Made by a program: the position numbers and the translations under genes
Shown here: piece after piece, positions 49,671 through 58,167 of the stretch
How the letters are laid out: each line of letters opens with the position of its first letter
Position numbering within the stretch: the stretch's first letter is position 1
From: Kitasatospora mediocidica KCTC 9733
GTDB taxonomy: Bacteria; Actinomycetota; Actinomycetes; Streptomycetales; Streptomycetaceae
DNA: 64,000 bases
Direction: 5' to 3'
Assembly: GCF_000744225.1 (NCBI RefSeq)
Contig: NZ_JQLN01000003.1
Location: 248,001 to 312,000, forward strand
The notes under the pieces: model-generated
What the model saw: only the letters and a program-made list of their open reading frames with translations
What the model was told of the DNA's origin: nothing
Database searches by the model: none

Positions 49671-50282
49671 GTGACTCCTCCGACGACCCTTCCGACGCTC
49701 GACGAGATCCGCGCGCTGCACGCGAAGTACGCGCCGACGCCCGAGGCGCTGGACGCCGTCCTCACGCACTGCGAGATCGTCTGCGGCATAGCCGAGCAGC
49801 TCATGGCGTCGGCCGAACTGCCCCTGGACGCCGACCTCGTGCGGGCCGGCGCGCTCCTGCACGACATCGGCGTCTACCGGCTCTACGACCGGGACGGCCG
49901 GCTGGACCACCGCAACTACATCCGCCACGGCGTCCTCGGCCACGAGATCCTGCGCGAGGAGGGCTACCCGGAACTCCTGTGCCGCTTCTGCTCCTGCCAC
50001 ACCGGCGTCGGCCTCACCCGGCACGACGTCCGCGCCCAGCAGCTCCCGCTGCCCGAGGCCGACTACCTGGCCGTGAGCGCGGAGGAGCAACTGGTGATGT
50101 ACGCCGACAAGTTCCACAGCAAGAACCCGCCCCGCTTCTACACCGCCGACGCCTTCGCAGCCCGGGTGGCGAAGTTCGGCGCGCAGAAAGTCGACGCCTT
50201 CGACGTCCTGCGCGCCCGCTTCGGCGAACCCGACCTGACGACCGCCGCGGCGCAGTACGGCCACGCGCAGGGAAGGATCTGA
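49671..50282 (+). CDS. HD-domain phosphohydrolase, 203 aa
   Basis: GTG 49671 starts a compact HD protein: the first His in LTHCEIVCGIAEQ, the HD pair in AGALLHDIGVYRLYD, an added His in YIRHGVLGHEILR, and a final Asp in MYADKFHSKNPPRFYT, as in the small HD hydrolases that act on nucleotides or phosphoesters. Substrate cannot be told. It is cytosolic. It lies 35 bases after the barstar-domain gene and five bases before the small membrane protein gene, so these could be cotranscribed. Confidence 0.85.
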   Translation: MTPPTTLPTLDEIRALHAKYAPTPEALDAVLTHCEIVCGIAEQLMASAELPLDADLVRAGALLHDIGVYRLYDRDGRLDHRNYIRHGVLGHEILREEGYPELLCRFCSCHTGVGLTRHDVRAQQLPLPEADYLAVSAEEQLVMYADKFHSKNPPRFYTADAFAARVAKFGAQKVDAFDVLRARFGEPDLTTAAAQYGHAQGRI

Positions 50283-50287
50283 GCAGA

Positions 50288-50731
50288 ATGGCAGGAAGAG
50301 GGTGGATGGTGATTCCCGCTGTGCTGGTCCTGGCCGTCGCGGGACTGCGTTTTGGCCTGTACGTCCAGCAGCAGGACAGTGACAGGAACCGCAGGCATGC
50401 CCTGGCGGCCGCCGACGCCAGCGCGCGTTCCTACGCAGCGAAGCTGCTACCGGCCTTCGCTGCGAAGCCGCAGACGACCGCGTCGCTCACCCAGCTGGAG
50501 AGCGGAACGTTCGTGCACTACGTGGCGGTGGGCACGGAAGGCACAGCCGTCGTCGTGACACTGGAGGCCAGCATCGTCTACCCGGACGGTTGGGTCTCCA
50601 GCCCGGCGGACTCGTGCTTCCGCGACGTGATCTCGCGCAGGAACGGATCCCTCGCGGACCAGCTGTCGGGCATTCCGTGCACCGCACTCCTCCCGCCGGG
50701 TGACCGGGACACCCCGTTCGAGGCGGCCTGA
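50288..50731 (+). CDS. Hypothetical signal-anchored protein, 147 aa
   Basis: ATG 50288 begins a protein with one N-terminal membrane segment (about residues 7-25, MVIPAVLVLAVAGLRFGLYV) and an extracytoplasmic domain with a Cys pair (DSCFRDV, IPCTALL). It begins five bases after the HD-domain gene, so the two are likely cotranscribed. Family not recognised. Its stop lies only 13 bases from the end of the convergent SMR transporter gene, with no terminator between them. Confidence 0.7.
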   Translation: MAGRGWMVIPAVLVLAVAGLRFGLYVQQQDSDRNRRHALAAADASARSYAAKLLPAFAAKPQTTASLTQLESGTFVHYVAVGTEGTAVVVTLEASIVYPDGWVSSPADSCFRDVISRRNGSLADQLSGIPCTALLPPGDRDTPFEAA

Positions 50732-50744
50732 TACCTCCCCGCTG

Positions 50745-51068
50745 TCAGTGCGAGGAGCGCAGGTTCAGCAGGACGACGCCCGCGATGATCAGGGCGATGC
50801 CGAGCAGCTGGGGTTTGCCCAGCTGCTCGCCGAAGGCGATCGTTCCTATCGCGGCGACCGCGGCCGTGCCGGCCCCCGACCAGACTGCGTAGGCCACCGA
50901 GACCGGTATGTGCTTCAGGGCCTGGCCGAGCAGCAGGAAGGAGAGGACGTAGCCCACTCCGACGCCGATGCTGGGCCACAACTTGCTGAAGCCGTCGGTG
51001 AGTTTGAGGCAGCTGGTGGCGCAGACCTCACTGGCGATGGCGAACGTGAGCAGCAGGTACGGGGGCAT
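50745..51068 (-). CDS. SMR-family small multidrug/quaternary-amine transporter, 107 aa
   Basis: Four membrane helices with the family's proton/substrate-coupling Glu in helix 1 (TFAIASEVCATSCLKLTDGF, Glu14), then KHIPVSVAYAVWSGAGTAAV and LGIALIIAGVVLLNL, the EmrE/QacC pattern. Such proteins work as dimers and export quaternary ammonium compounds or guanidinium. The gene starts five bases after the HAD hydrolase gene and is the last of the phosphonate importer operon, unusual for an SMR gene. It might export trimethylamine-type products from 2-(trimethylamino)ethylphosphonate use; this is inferred from position. Confidence 0.88.
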   Translation of the reverse strand: MPPYLLLTFAIASEVCATSCLKLTDGFSKLWPSIGVGVGYVLSFLLLGQALKHIPVSVAYAVWSGAGTAAVAAIGTIAFGEQLGKPQLLGIALIIAGVVLLNLRSSH

Positions 51069-51073
51069 GGCGG

Positions 51074-51766
51074 CTATTCTGCCTGGCCGGTCGGGCGGGT
51101 CAGTGAGCCCAGCAGTGCGAGGTCGACGCCGACCAGGCTGTCCAGCAGGGTGATCCGCTCGGCGGGCGCGATCGGGACGTCCGAGGACGGGACCGCGAGC
51201 ACCGCGCAGCCGGCCGCGTGGGCCGAGGCGACGCCGGTGGGGGTGTCCTCGACGGCGACGCAGTCGGCCGGGGCGAGGCCCAGGCGGGCGGCGGCGGCCA
51301 GGTACGGGTCCGGCTCGGGCTTGGTGCGCGGGGTGTCCTCGGCGGCCAGGGTCACGGTGAACCACTGGGTGCCGAGCGTGCGCAGCACCAGGTCGACCAC
51401 CTGGCGCGGCGAGGCGGAGACCAGTGCGGTGGGCACCTTCGCCTCCTGCAGCGCGGCCAGCAGGGCCAGTGCGCCGGGGCGCGGGACGACCTCGGAGGCC
51501 ACCCGGCTGGTGAACAACTCCGCCAGGCGGGAGGCGAGTTCACTCTCCGTACGGGAGGTCCCGGTGACCCGGTGCAGGTGCGCGGCGGTGTGCTCGACGG
51601 CCTGGCCGAGCACCTCCGGGACGTCCGCGTCGCCGAGGGTGAGGCCGAGTTCGGCCGCGACCTCGGCGCTGGCCTCCCACCAGAGGTGCTCGGTGTCGAC
51701 CAGCGTTCCGTCCATGTCGAAGAGCACGGCGGCGGGATTCTTCACAGCAACCATCTGGGCTATCAC
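51074..51766 (-). CDS. HAD hydrolase (beta-phosphoglucomutase-like), 230 aa
   Basis: HAD motifs: VLFDMDGTLVDTEHLWWE (nucleophile and second Asp), VSASPRQVV, KPEPDPYLAAA and VEDTPTGVASAHAAGCAV. The DGTLVDTE form is typical of the beta-phosphoglucomutase/phosphatase subfamily, unlike the phosphonatase-like enzyme at 33881-34573. I list GTG 51766 because it overlaps the stop of the ATP-binding gene (GTGA); ATG 51754 is the alternative. It lies inside the importer operon between the ATPase and the SMR transporter and may act on an organophosphate that enters with the phosphonates. Substrate unknown. Confidence 0.85.
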   Translation of the reverse strand: MIAQMVAVKNPAAVLFDMDGTLVDTEHLWWEASAEVAAELGLTLGDADVPEVLGQAVEHTAAHLHRVTGTSRTESELASRLAELFTSRVASEVVPRPGALALLAALQEAKVPTALVSASPRQVVDLVLRTLGTQWFTVTLAAEDTPRTKPEPDPYLAAAARLGLAPADCVAVEDTPTGVASAHAAGCAVLAVPSSDVPIAPAERITLLDSLVGVDLALLGSLTRPTGQAE

Positions 51767-52863
51767 TGCCCGGACTTGACGCGACGGTCCACCAGGACGG
51801 GACGGTCCGGCAGGATGAGGTGGGCGTTGCCGCCGACCGGGAGCAGCGCGGCCGCCTCGGTCGCCAGGTCGACCTTGACCTCGGTGCCGTCGAGGAGCCG
51901 AACGGTGAGCCGGGTCACGGCGCCCAGGAAGCTGGCACCCACGACCACGGCGCCGCCGTCCGCTGCGGCGGTCAGGCCGACGTTCTCGGGGCGGACCAGC
52001 ACGTCCAACTCGCCGTCGGCGGGCACGACTCCGTCGACCGCGTGGCGGCGGCCGAGGACCTCGACGCCGTCGCCGGAGCGGTAGGCCGGGATCCGGCTCA
52101 TGGTGCCGACGAACTCCGCGACGAACGCGGTGGTCGGGCGGGCGTACAGCTCGGACGGCGTGGCGCACTGCTCCAGGCGCCCGGCGCGCAGGACGGCGAC
52201 CCGGTCGGCCATCGACAGCGCCTCCTCCTGGTCGTGCGTCACGAACAGCGTGGTGATGCCCAGGTCCTGCTGGAGGCGACGGATCTCCTCGCGCAGGTTC
52301 AGCCGCACCTTGGCGTCCAGCGCCGACAGCGGCTCGTCGAGCAGCAGGACGCGCGGCTGCAGGGCCAGGGCGCGGGCCAGCGCGATGCGCTGCTGCTGGC
52401 CGCCGGACATCTGGTGCGGGAAGTGCTCGGCGCGCTGCGGCAGGCCGACCAGCTCCAGCAGCTCCATCGCGCGCTTGCGCCGGTCGGACTTGCTGCTGCC
52501 GCGCATCTTGAGGCCGAAGGCGACGTTGTCGGCGGCGGTCAGGTGCGGGAAGAGGCTGTACGACTGGAAGACCATGCCCGCGTCACGCTTGTGCGCGGGG
52601 GTCTTGGTGACGTCCTCCCCGTCGACCAGCACCTCGCCCGAGTCGTGCGTCTCGAAACCGGCCAGGATCCGCAGCGCGGTGGTCTTGCCGCAGCCGGACG
52701 GGCCGAGCAGCGCGAGCAGCTCGCCCGGGTGGACCGTCAGGTCGAGCCCGTCCAGCGCCGTGGTCGTTCCGAACGCCCTCCGCAGCGAACGGAATTCGAC
52801 GGTCGCGCTGCCCGGGTGCAGCGGCACTCCGGTGGGCGGGGCGTTGAGCGGGGTGGTGGTCAT
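51763..52863 (-). CDS. phnT: 2-Aminoethylphosphonate-type ABC importer, ATP-binding protein, 366 aa
   Basis: Nucleotide-binding domain: Walker A LLGPSGCGKTTALRIL near residue 56, signature MSGGQQQRIALARALALQ, Walker B VLLLDEPLSALDAKVR, and VTHDQEEALSMADRVAVL. A C-terminal TOBE domain (about 250-360, VLVRPENVGLTAA) marks it as an importer of the spermidine/iron/2-AEP group. Order and sequence (binding protein, two permeases, ATPase) match the PhnSTUV-type 2-aminoethylphosphonate transporter. The gene is coupled to the HAD gene downstream. Phosphonate specificity comes from context (regulon and neighbours). Confidence 0.87.
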   Translation of the reverse strand: MTTTPLNAPPTGVPLHPGSATVEFRSLRRAFGTTTALDGLDLTVHPGELLALLGPSGCGKTTALRILAGFETHDSGEVLVDGEDVTKTPAHKRDAGMVFQSYSLFPHLTAADNVAFGLKMRGSSKSDRRKRAMELLELVGLPQRAEHFPHQMSGGQQQRIALARALALQPRVLLLDEPLSALDAKVRLNLREEIRRLQQDLGITTLFVTHDQEEALSMADRVAVLRAGRLEQCATPSELYARPTTAFVAEFVGTMSRIPAYRSGDGVEVLGRRHAVDGVVPADGELDVLVRPENVGLTAAADGGAVVVGASFLGAVTRLTVRLLDGTEVKVDLATEAAALLPVGGNAHLILPDRPVLVDRRVKSGQ

Positions 52864-52902
52864 GGGGGTGAACTCCTGGAGTAACGGGGGAGACGCGGTG
52901 GA

Positions 52903-53736
52903 TCAGGAACGGGCGGACTTGCGGCCGCGCCGTTCGCGGCCGGCGGCGGAGATCAGCAGCAGCACGATCCAGACGATCATCAGGCTCAGGATCGAGACCG
53001 CGACGGACATCTGGCCGTCGTTCTTGCCGTTCGCGGCGATCCACACCGTGAAGGGCGTGAAGCCGAGGATCGAGGCGGTGGTGTACTCGCCGAGAACCAG
53101 CGCCACGGTGAGCGCCGAGGCGTTCAGCAGCGAGGTGCGCAGGTTGGGGACGACCACCGTGAACACCGCGCGCGGGAAGCTCGCGCCACAGCTGCGGGCG
53201 GCCTCGACGAGCGTCTTGACGTCCACGGCACCCAGGCCGGCGTCGATCGCGCGGTAGGCGAAGGGCAGCGCCATCAGCACGTACGCGATCACCAGCACCA
53301 CCGGGAAGGTGGGGTTCTGGATGGCCAGGATGGTCTGGAACAGCGGGGTGGTGGACAGGTAGTCCGGGCCCCAGCGCAGCACGCCGATGATGCCGGTGGT
53401 CAGCGCGACGACCGGGACGACCAGCGGGATCGAGCAGATCAGCTCGAGCACCGGGCGCAGCTTGGGCGCGCCGAGCCGGGTCGCGACCATCGCCGGCACC
53501 AGCAGGAGCAGCAGGATCGCGACGGTCACCACGGCCAGCTCCAGGCTGAGCCGCAGGCTGTCCGTGAAGCCCGGGGCGCCCAGCAGCTGGGTGTAGGCGC
53601 GCAGGCTCCAGCTCTTGGTCATCGGGTTGTCGACGCTGAACAGCACCGAAGCGCCGAGCGGCACCGCGAAGTAGATCCCGGCGAGCAGCAGGACGAACCC
53701 GCGCCACAGGCGCAGGCGAGAGATCAACTGAGCCAC
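52903..53736 (-). CDS. ABC importer permease (2-AEP type), second subunit, 277 aa
   Basis: Six membrane helices with the inner-membrane EAA motif (VEAARSCGASFPRAVFTVVVPN) in the cytosolic loop. GTG 53736 overlaps the end of the first permease gene by 13 bases. Its place between the other permease and the ATPase gene, and its sequence (ICSIPLVVPVVALTTGIIGVL, VIAYVLMALPFAYRAIDAGL), fit the second permease of phosphonate importers. Confidence 0.88.
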   Translation of the reverse strand: MAQLISRLRLWRGFVLLLAGIYFAVPLGASVLFSVDNPMTKSWSLRAYTQLLGAPGFTDSLRLSLELAVVTVAILLLLLVPAMVATRLGAPKLRPVLELICSIPLVVPVVALTTGIIGVLRWGPDYLSTTPLFQTILAIQNPTFPVVLVIAYVLMALPFAYRAIDAGLGAVDVKTLVEAARSCGASFPRAVFTVVVPNLRTSLLNASALTVALVLGEYTTASILGFTPFTVWIAANGKNDGQMSVAVSILSLMIVWIVLLLISAAGRERRGRKSARS

Positions 53737-54695
53737 TTGGCACTCCGGCGCTGGAGGGGGAGGTAGATCGCCATGACGAGAACGGCGACCACGATCATGT
53801 CGAGGCCGAGGGCGAGGGCGAGGTTGCCCTGCCCGACCAGGACGTTGCCGGACAGCGCGTTGGAGATCTGCAGGCTGATCAGCGGCACCGAGGCGCCCAC
53901 CATCGCCGCCGCCGTGGCGTACGCGGCGAAGGCCGAGCCGAACAGCAGGACGTAGCCGCCCAGCAGCGAGGGCAGCAGGATCGGCAGACCCACGTGCCGC
54001 CAGTACTGGAGCGTGGTGGCGCCGTTGTTGGCGGCCGCCTCGCGCCACTGGACCCGCAGGCCCTCCAGGGCCGGGGTGATCGTCAGGATCATCAGCGGGA
54101 CCAGGAAGTAGAGGTAGACCACGCTCAGGCCGGTGAAGCTGTAGAGGCTCCAGCCGTGCTTGGTGAGGTCGAGCTTCTGGGTGACCTCGCCGGCGTTGCC
54201 CAGCGTCGCGACGAACATGAAGGCCAGCGGCACGCCGCCGAAGTTGGCCAGCACGCCGGAGCCGGAGCGGACGAACTCGCGCACCAGGCGGAAGCGGGAG
54301 GTGGCGATCGCCTGGGCGAGCGGCAGCCCGACGACGGTGCCGATCAGGGCGGTGATCGCGGCGAGCTTGAGGCTGCCGAGCAGGGCCGTCCAGTAGGCGC
54401 CCTGGACCGAGCCGGTGATGTTGTCCAGGGTGAAGGTTCCGCCGCCGCCGGGGGCGTCGTCGGAGGTGGTGAAGGCCCCGATGGCGATCGCGATCGCCGG
54501 CAGGCCGAACCCGATCGCGAAGAAGACCAGCAGTGGGACGGTGGCCAGCCAGGCACCGCCGCGCGGACGCAGCGAGCGCCGCTTGGCGGCCGTGGGGGTG
54601 GGGGTACGGCGTGCGGTGCTGACGGCCCCCGCGCCGCCGCTGAGAAGCTCAGCGGCGGCGGGGGACGGCACCGGGGTGGGTGCGGTGTCGTTCAT
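53724..54695 (-). CDS. ABC importer permease (2-AEP type), first subunit, 323 aa
   Basis: A long cytosolic N-terminus of about 45 residues is followed by six membrane helices (LATVPLLVFFAIGFGLPAIA, LKLAAITALIGTVVGLPLA and others) and the EAA loop (WREAAANNGATTLQYWRHVG). It overlaps the second permease gene by 13 bases and lies eight bases after the binding protein gene. Sequence belongs to the group of 2-AEP/spermidine/iron-type permeases. Confidence 0.88.
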   Translation of the reverse strand: MNDTAPTPVPSPAAAELLSGGAGAVSTARRTPTPTAAKRRSLRPRGGAWLATVPLLVFFAIGFGLPAIAIAIGAFTTSDDAPGGGGTFTLDNITGSVQGAYWTALLGSLKLAAITALIGTVVGLPLAQAIATSRFRLVREFVRSGSGVLANFGGVPLAFMFVATLGNAGEVTQKLDLTKHGWSLYSFTGLSVVYLYFLVPLMILTITPALEGLRVQWREAAANNGATTLQYWRHVGLPILLPSLLGGYVLLFGSAFAAYATAAAMVGASVPLISLQISNALSGNVLVGQGNLALALGLDMIVVAVLVMAIYLPLQRRSAKWLS

Positions 54696-54703
54696 GGTGT
54701 TGA

Positions 54704-55867
54704 TCAGCCCGCGATCGCCGCGGCCCAGTTCTGCGTGACGACCTTCTTGGCCGCGTCAGTCTGGGCCTGGGTCGGGAAGGTGGTGAAGGGGACGGCCACG
54801 GTCGGCAGCTTGGCGACGGCGGTCGGGTCCAGGGTGCCGGCGGTCTTCATGGCGTCGAACAGGGCCGGGGTGGCGTAGCCCTTGAGGAAGCCGTTCTGGC
54901 CGTCGGCGCTGTAGAGGTACTCCTCCCAGAGGCGAGCGGCGGCCGGGTGCGGCGCCCACTTGTTGATCGCCTGGTTGTAGTACTGCGCGTAGCTGCCGTC
55001 CGAGGGGATCGACACCTGCCACTGGATGCCCTGCGAGGCGAACTTGTCGGTGTAGCCGGCGTTCAGGTACGACCAGTCGACCGAGATCGGGGTCTCGCCC
55101 TTCTGGATGGTGGCCGGGGTGACCTCGACCGGGTTGAAGTTGCCGGCCTTCTTCAGCTTGCCGAAGAAGTCGATGCCGGGCTGGATGTTGTCCAGCGTGC
55201 CACCGTTGGCCAGCGAGGCCGCGTAGACGGCGCCGAAGGCGGCACCGGCCTTCGTCGGGTCGCCGTTGAGGGCCACCATGCCCTTGTAGGCCGGGTTCAG
55301 CAGGTCGGCGAAGGTCTTCGGGCAGACGGCGACCTTCTTCGCGTCACAGCCGATCGACATGTAGCCGCCGTAGTCGTTGTAGGACGCGCCGTCGGCGGCC
55401 TTCATGCTGTCCGGGATCTTGTCGAAGCCGGTGACCTTGTACGGGGCCAGCAGGCCCTGGCTCGCGGCGCTCAGCGCGAAGGCGCTGCCGAGGTCCACGA
55501 CGTCGGGGGCGCGGTCCTGGTCCTTGCGGGAGGTGATCGCGTTGATCTCGTCCTGGCTGGAACCGTCCGGGTTCTCGTCCTGGATCTTGATGCCGTACTT
55601 CGCCGTGAACGCGTCCATGATGGCGCCGTAGTTGGCCCAGTCACGCGGGAGGGTGATCGCGTTGAGCGTGCCCTCCTTCTTGGCGGCGGCGACCAGGGCG
55701 TCCATGCCGCCGAGGTCGGCGGCGGAGGTCGCGGTCTTCGCGCTCTTGGCCCCGGCCGAGGAGCCGGCGGTGGCGGACGATCCGGCGGAACCGCAGGCGG
55801 TGAGGGAAAGCGCGGCGGCGGTCAGCACGGCCGCGATGGCGGCGGTACGGGCACGGTGCACGGTCAC
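54704..55867 (-). CDS. phnS: 2-Aminoethylphosphonate-type substrate-binding lipoprotein, 387 aa
   Basis: A lipoprotein signal peptide ends in the lipobox LTAC (AALSLTACGSAGSS, Cys at about residue 26). The mature protein is a type II periplasmic binding protein: GTLNAITLPRDWANYGAIMD, FTAKYGIKIQDENPDGSS and TPISVDWSYLNAGY resemble extracellular solute-binding proteins of the 2-AEP/iron group. It is the first gene of the six-gene importer operon (lipoprotein, two permeases, ATPase, HAD, SMR). A copy of the regulon operator lies about 140 bp upstream (56004-56021). Confidence 0.88.
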   Translation of the reverse strand: MTVHRARTAAIAAVLTAAALSLTACGSAGSSATAGSSAGAKSAKTATSAADLGGMDALVAAAKKEGTLNAITLPRDWANYGAIMDAFTAKYGIKIQDENPDGSSQDEINAITSRKDQDRAPDVVDLGSAFALSAASQGLLAPYKVTGFDKIPDSMKAADGASYNDYGGYMSIGCDAKKVAVCPKTFADLLNPAYKGMVALNGDPTKAGAAFGAVYAASLANGGTLDNIQPGIDFFGKLKKAGNFNPVEVTPATIQKGETPISVDWSYLNAGYTDKFASQGIQWQVSIPSDGSYAQYYNQAINKWAPHPAAARLWEEYLYSADGQNGFLKGYATPALFDAMKTAGTLDPTAVAKLPTVAVPFTTFPTQAQTDAAKKVVTQNWAAAIAG

Positions 55868-55947
55868 GGGAGAGTCTCCTGGTCGGGGTGCGGCAGAGTG
55901 CTGCGGGGGTGCGGCGGGGGGTGCACCGTCTGGTGCGGGATCTTCGG

Positions 55948-55974
55948 AGTGATCTAAGTGATCTAAGTGATCTA
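55948..55974. repeat. Three tandem copies of AGTGATCTA
   Basis: Perfect 9-bp copies at 55948-55956, 55957-55965 and 55966-55974, upstream of the binding-protein gene. They are not related in sequence to the operator 30 bp away. Confidence 0.92.
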
Positions 55975-56003
55975 GGAAGCTTCTGGTGAGAGAAGGTCAG
56001 ATC

Positions 56004-56021
56004 AAGTTGGCCAGCCAACTT
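56004..56021. promoter_or_regulatory. Phosphonate-regulon operator, site D
   Basis: AAGTTGGCCAGCCAACTT (56004-56021), perfect arms AAGTTGG and CCAACTT. It lies between the importer operon and the GntR gene, so it should control both, including autoregulation. Confidence 0.82.
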
Positions 56022-56220
56022 TGCTGACGGGGGTAAGTACGCCGGATCCGGATGTCCAGGAGGTGAACGGGTGGCCCAGAACAGGGGTCGGCTGTGGGAA
56101 CGGTGGAGTCCGGATGGTGGAAACCGGACGGGGAGCCGCACGAACGACCTCGCGGATGCCGATAGGGTCGGACCGTCCTCGGCCGGATCCGTGCACAGGA
56201 CACCGACTTGGGAGGGACCG

Positions 56221-57036
56221 GTGGCAAGGGCCTTGAGTACGACTGGTGCGCAGGACGCGGGCGCCGAGCACAGCGCCGCAGCGCAGGACGCCGGCGGCGC
56301 CCTCTATCGCCAGGTCGCCGCCGACCTGCGCGAGGCGATCACCACCGGCGCCTACGGCGAGGCCGGACGGCTGCCCGCCGAGGGAGCGCTCGCCGAACGG
56401 TACGGGGTGTCGCGCGGCACCGTCCGGCAGGCGCTGGCCGTGCTGCGGGCCGACGGACTGGTCACCTCGCGCCGCGGCACCCGCCGGGTGGTGCTGGGCA
56501 ACGCGCGCGTGCAGAGCTTCTCCGAGCTGCTCAGCTTCACCCACTGGGCCCGCTCGATGGGCGAGGAGCCCGGCGGCCGGCTGGAGTCGCTGATCCGTCG
56601 CCCGGCCGACGCCGCCGAGCGCGAGCAACTGCGCCTGGAACCGGGCGCCGAGGTGTACGTGACGCTGCGGCTGCGCACCCTCTCGGACGTCCCCGTGATG
56701 GTGGAGCGGACCGTCTACCCCGCCCATGTCGGCCAGCTGGTGGCCCAGTTGCCCCCCGACGTGGTCTCCCACACCGAGCAACTGCGCGAGCACGGCATCC
56801 TCTTCACCGACGCCGACCACACCATCGACGTGGTCACCGCCAACGCCGAGGACGCCAAACTGCTGGGCTGCCGCCGGGGCGCCCCCCTGCTGCGCGAACG
56901 CCGCCGGACCACCGACCCGACCGGCCGCCCGGTGGAGTGGTCCCAGGACCGTTACCTGCCCGGCACGGTGGCCTTCAGCGTCCACAACTCCCTTGCCACG
57001 TCGGCTCTTTCGCGCCACGCCCGAGCCGACGACTAG
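56221..57036 (+). CDS. GntR-family (HutC/UTRA) transcriptional regulator of phosphonate genes, 271 aa
   Basis: GTG 56221 follows GGGAGGG by about five bases; the frame upstream is not coding. The N-terminal GntR winged helix (about residues 25-95) has LPAEGALAERYGVSRGTVRQ, the family's signature. The UTRA ligand-binding domain (about 100-265) includes LEPGAEVYVTLRLRTLSDVP and ERTVYPAHVGQL. It belongs to the HutC-like branch that includes PhnF and PhnR, regulators of phosphonate uptake. It is divergent from the importer operon, and a shared inverted repeat appears before all four phosphonate transcription units in the window, making it their likely common regulator. Whether it represses or activates is unknown. 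Confidence 0.9.
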   Translation: MARALSTTGAQDAGAEHSAAAQDAGGALYRQVAADLREAITTGAYGEAGRLPAEGALAERYGVSRGTVRQALAVLRADGLVTSRRGTRRVVLGNARVQSFSELLSFTHWARSMGEEPGGRLESLIRRPADAAEREQLRLEPGAEVYVTLRLRTLSDVPVMVERTVYPAHVGQLVAQLPPDVVSHTEQLREHGILFTDADHTIDVVTANAEDAKLLGCRRGAPLLRERRRTTDPTGRPVEWSQDRYLPGTVAFSVHNSLATSALSRHARADD

Positions 57037-57059
57037 CGGCCTGGGACAGGCCCCGGCCG

Positions 57060-57410
57060 CTAGGCGGTGTGCTCGACGTACTCGAAGACGACCCCGCCGG
57101 GATGCCGCACGACGAGGTTGCGGCCGGTCGGCACCTGATTCAGGCCCGCGAGGACCTCTCCGCCGTGCGCGTCGAGGAGCGCCTGCACCCCGTCCAGGTC
57201 GTCGACGACCACGGTGCTCTGGACGTTCCGAAACCGGGCGAGAGCCTCGTCGGTGCCCGCGACGAGCAGGAAACCGCCGATGCGCGCCACCTCCACGCCG
57301 CCGTAGGCGAAGCGCCCCCTGCTCTCCTGCCCTGTCAGGTCGCGCAGGGCGGGCAGAGCACGGTCCAGGTCGTCCACGTACAGCCGAGCCAGCGTGGCCA
57401 GCACCTTCAT
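57060..57410 (-). CDS. VOC-fold (glyoxalase-like) protein, 116 aa
   Basis: ATG 57410 (MKVLATLARLYVDDLDRALP) has GGGGGG six bases upstream, so the longer frame from 57449 is not used. A single VOC domain: strand and helix ARLYVDDLDRALPALRDLTG, middle VEVARIGGFLLVAGTDEAL, and NLVVRHPGGVVFEYVEH with the usual C-terminal Glu ligand. Function unknown. Its end lies 24 bases from the stop of the GntR gene (convergent), with no clear terminator. Confidence 0.83.
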   Translation of the reverse strand: MKVLATLARLYVDDLDRALPALRDLTGQESRGRFAYGGVEVARIGGFLLVAGTDEALARFRNVQSTVVVDDLDGVQALLDAHGGEVLAGLNQVPTGRNLVVRHPGGVVFEYVEHTA

Positions 57411-57532
57411 GTCCGTCCCCCCAAGGTCGATTCGACTTTCCCGAACCATCGAACAGTCGTCATGCTAGGCACGGATCACGAGGAGGAGAAGGCCGACTCG
57501 GAGCCGTGCCGGACGCGTCCACCGACTCCTGA

Positions 57533-58102
57533 TCAGCCCCCCAGCGCCATGGCGTAGACACCCTCCTGGACATGCCCGAACCCACGCCGCGACCACGCCC
57601 CCCGCAACGCGGCCACCGCCTCCTCGTCCGGCCGCCGAACCTCCGGATCGTCGGATTCGTAGCTGCACGGCTCCTCGGGCCCGTGCGTGTGGATCGGCGC
57701 CGGGTAGCACACCGCAACGCTCCGGGGCCCGCCGGCAAGGTGGCGGAGTGCGGTGACGGCGAGGTCCATCCCCACGCCGGTGCCGCGCCACTTCTGCTCG
57801 ACCTCCACCGACTCCAGGAGCAGCAGCACGGCGGGATCGATCCCGACACTGTCGCGCAGCGCCGGGACCGGCACGCCGTCCTCGGCGAAGATGACGCGCG
57901 GGATGCGGTCCAGGCACCCGGAGTCGGTTTCGAGCGCCACATACGGGTTGGGGTGCCGACCGGGGACGACGCGGGTGATGACGGCTGTGCCGAAGATCGG
58001 TGTGTCCGCCAGGTAGAAGGAGGCCGTCCAGCGGTCCGCCCTCGACTTCCAGTCCTCATCGGCGTAGTGGTGTGCCGCGTACGAGATCAGAAACCGGTCC
58101 AT
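57533..58102 (-). CDS. Possible acetyltransferase-fold protein, 189 aa
   Basis: Start ATG 58102. The middle contains SVEVEQKWRGTGVGMDLAVT, which resembles the GNAT acetyl-CoA loop (QxxGxG) and its following helix, and FAEDGVPVPALRDS and PRSVAVCYPAP surround it. The other GNAT motifs are weak, so it may be a divergent member. Cytosolic, length 189. Otherwise unrecognised. It is preceded by a terminator (58128-58161) and so forms its own transcript. Confidence 0.6.
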   Translation of the reverse strand: MDRFLISYAAHHYADEDWKSRADRWTASFYLADTPIFGTAVITRVVPGRHPNPYVALETDSGCLDRIPRVIFAEDGVPVPALRDSVGIDPAVLLLLESVEVEQKWRGTGVGMDLAVTALRHLAGGPRSVAVCYPAPIHTHGPEEPCSYESDDPEVRRPDEEAVAALRGAWSRRGFGHVQEGVYAMALGG

Positions 58103-58127
58103 GAGCTACACCTTCTCCTCACGACAA

Positions 58128-58161
58128 GGCAGGCCCCTCGCGTCCGCACGAGGGACCTGCC
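58128..58161. terminator. Terminator hairpin downstream of the 34-residue ORF
   Basis: GGCAGGCCCCTCG (58128-58140) pairs with CGAGGGACCTGCC (58149-58161) with one mismatch. It lies seven bases after the stop of the small ORF, so it closes the small leftward operon. Confidence 0.8.
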
Positions 58162-58167
58162 AGTGTG

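Larger units (their letters stand above)
55868..56220. other. Divergent control region of the importer operon and the GntR gene, 353 bp
   Basis: This region holds the start of the leftward importer operon and of the rightward GntR regulator. It contains a three-copy 9-bp repeat (55948-55974) and the inverted repeat AAGTTG-N6-CAACTT (operator D, 56004-56021). The GGGAGGG ribosome-binding site of the GntR gene ends just before 56221. Confidence 0.7.
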
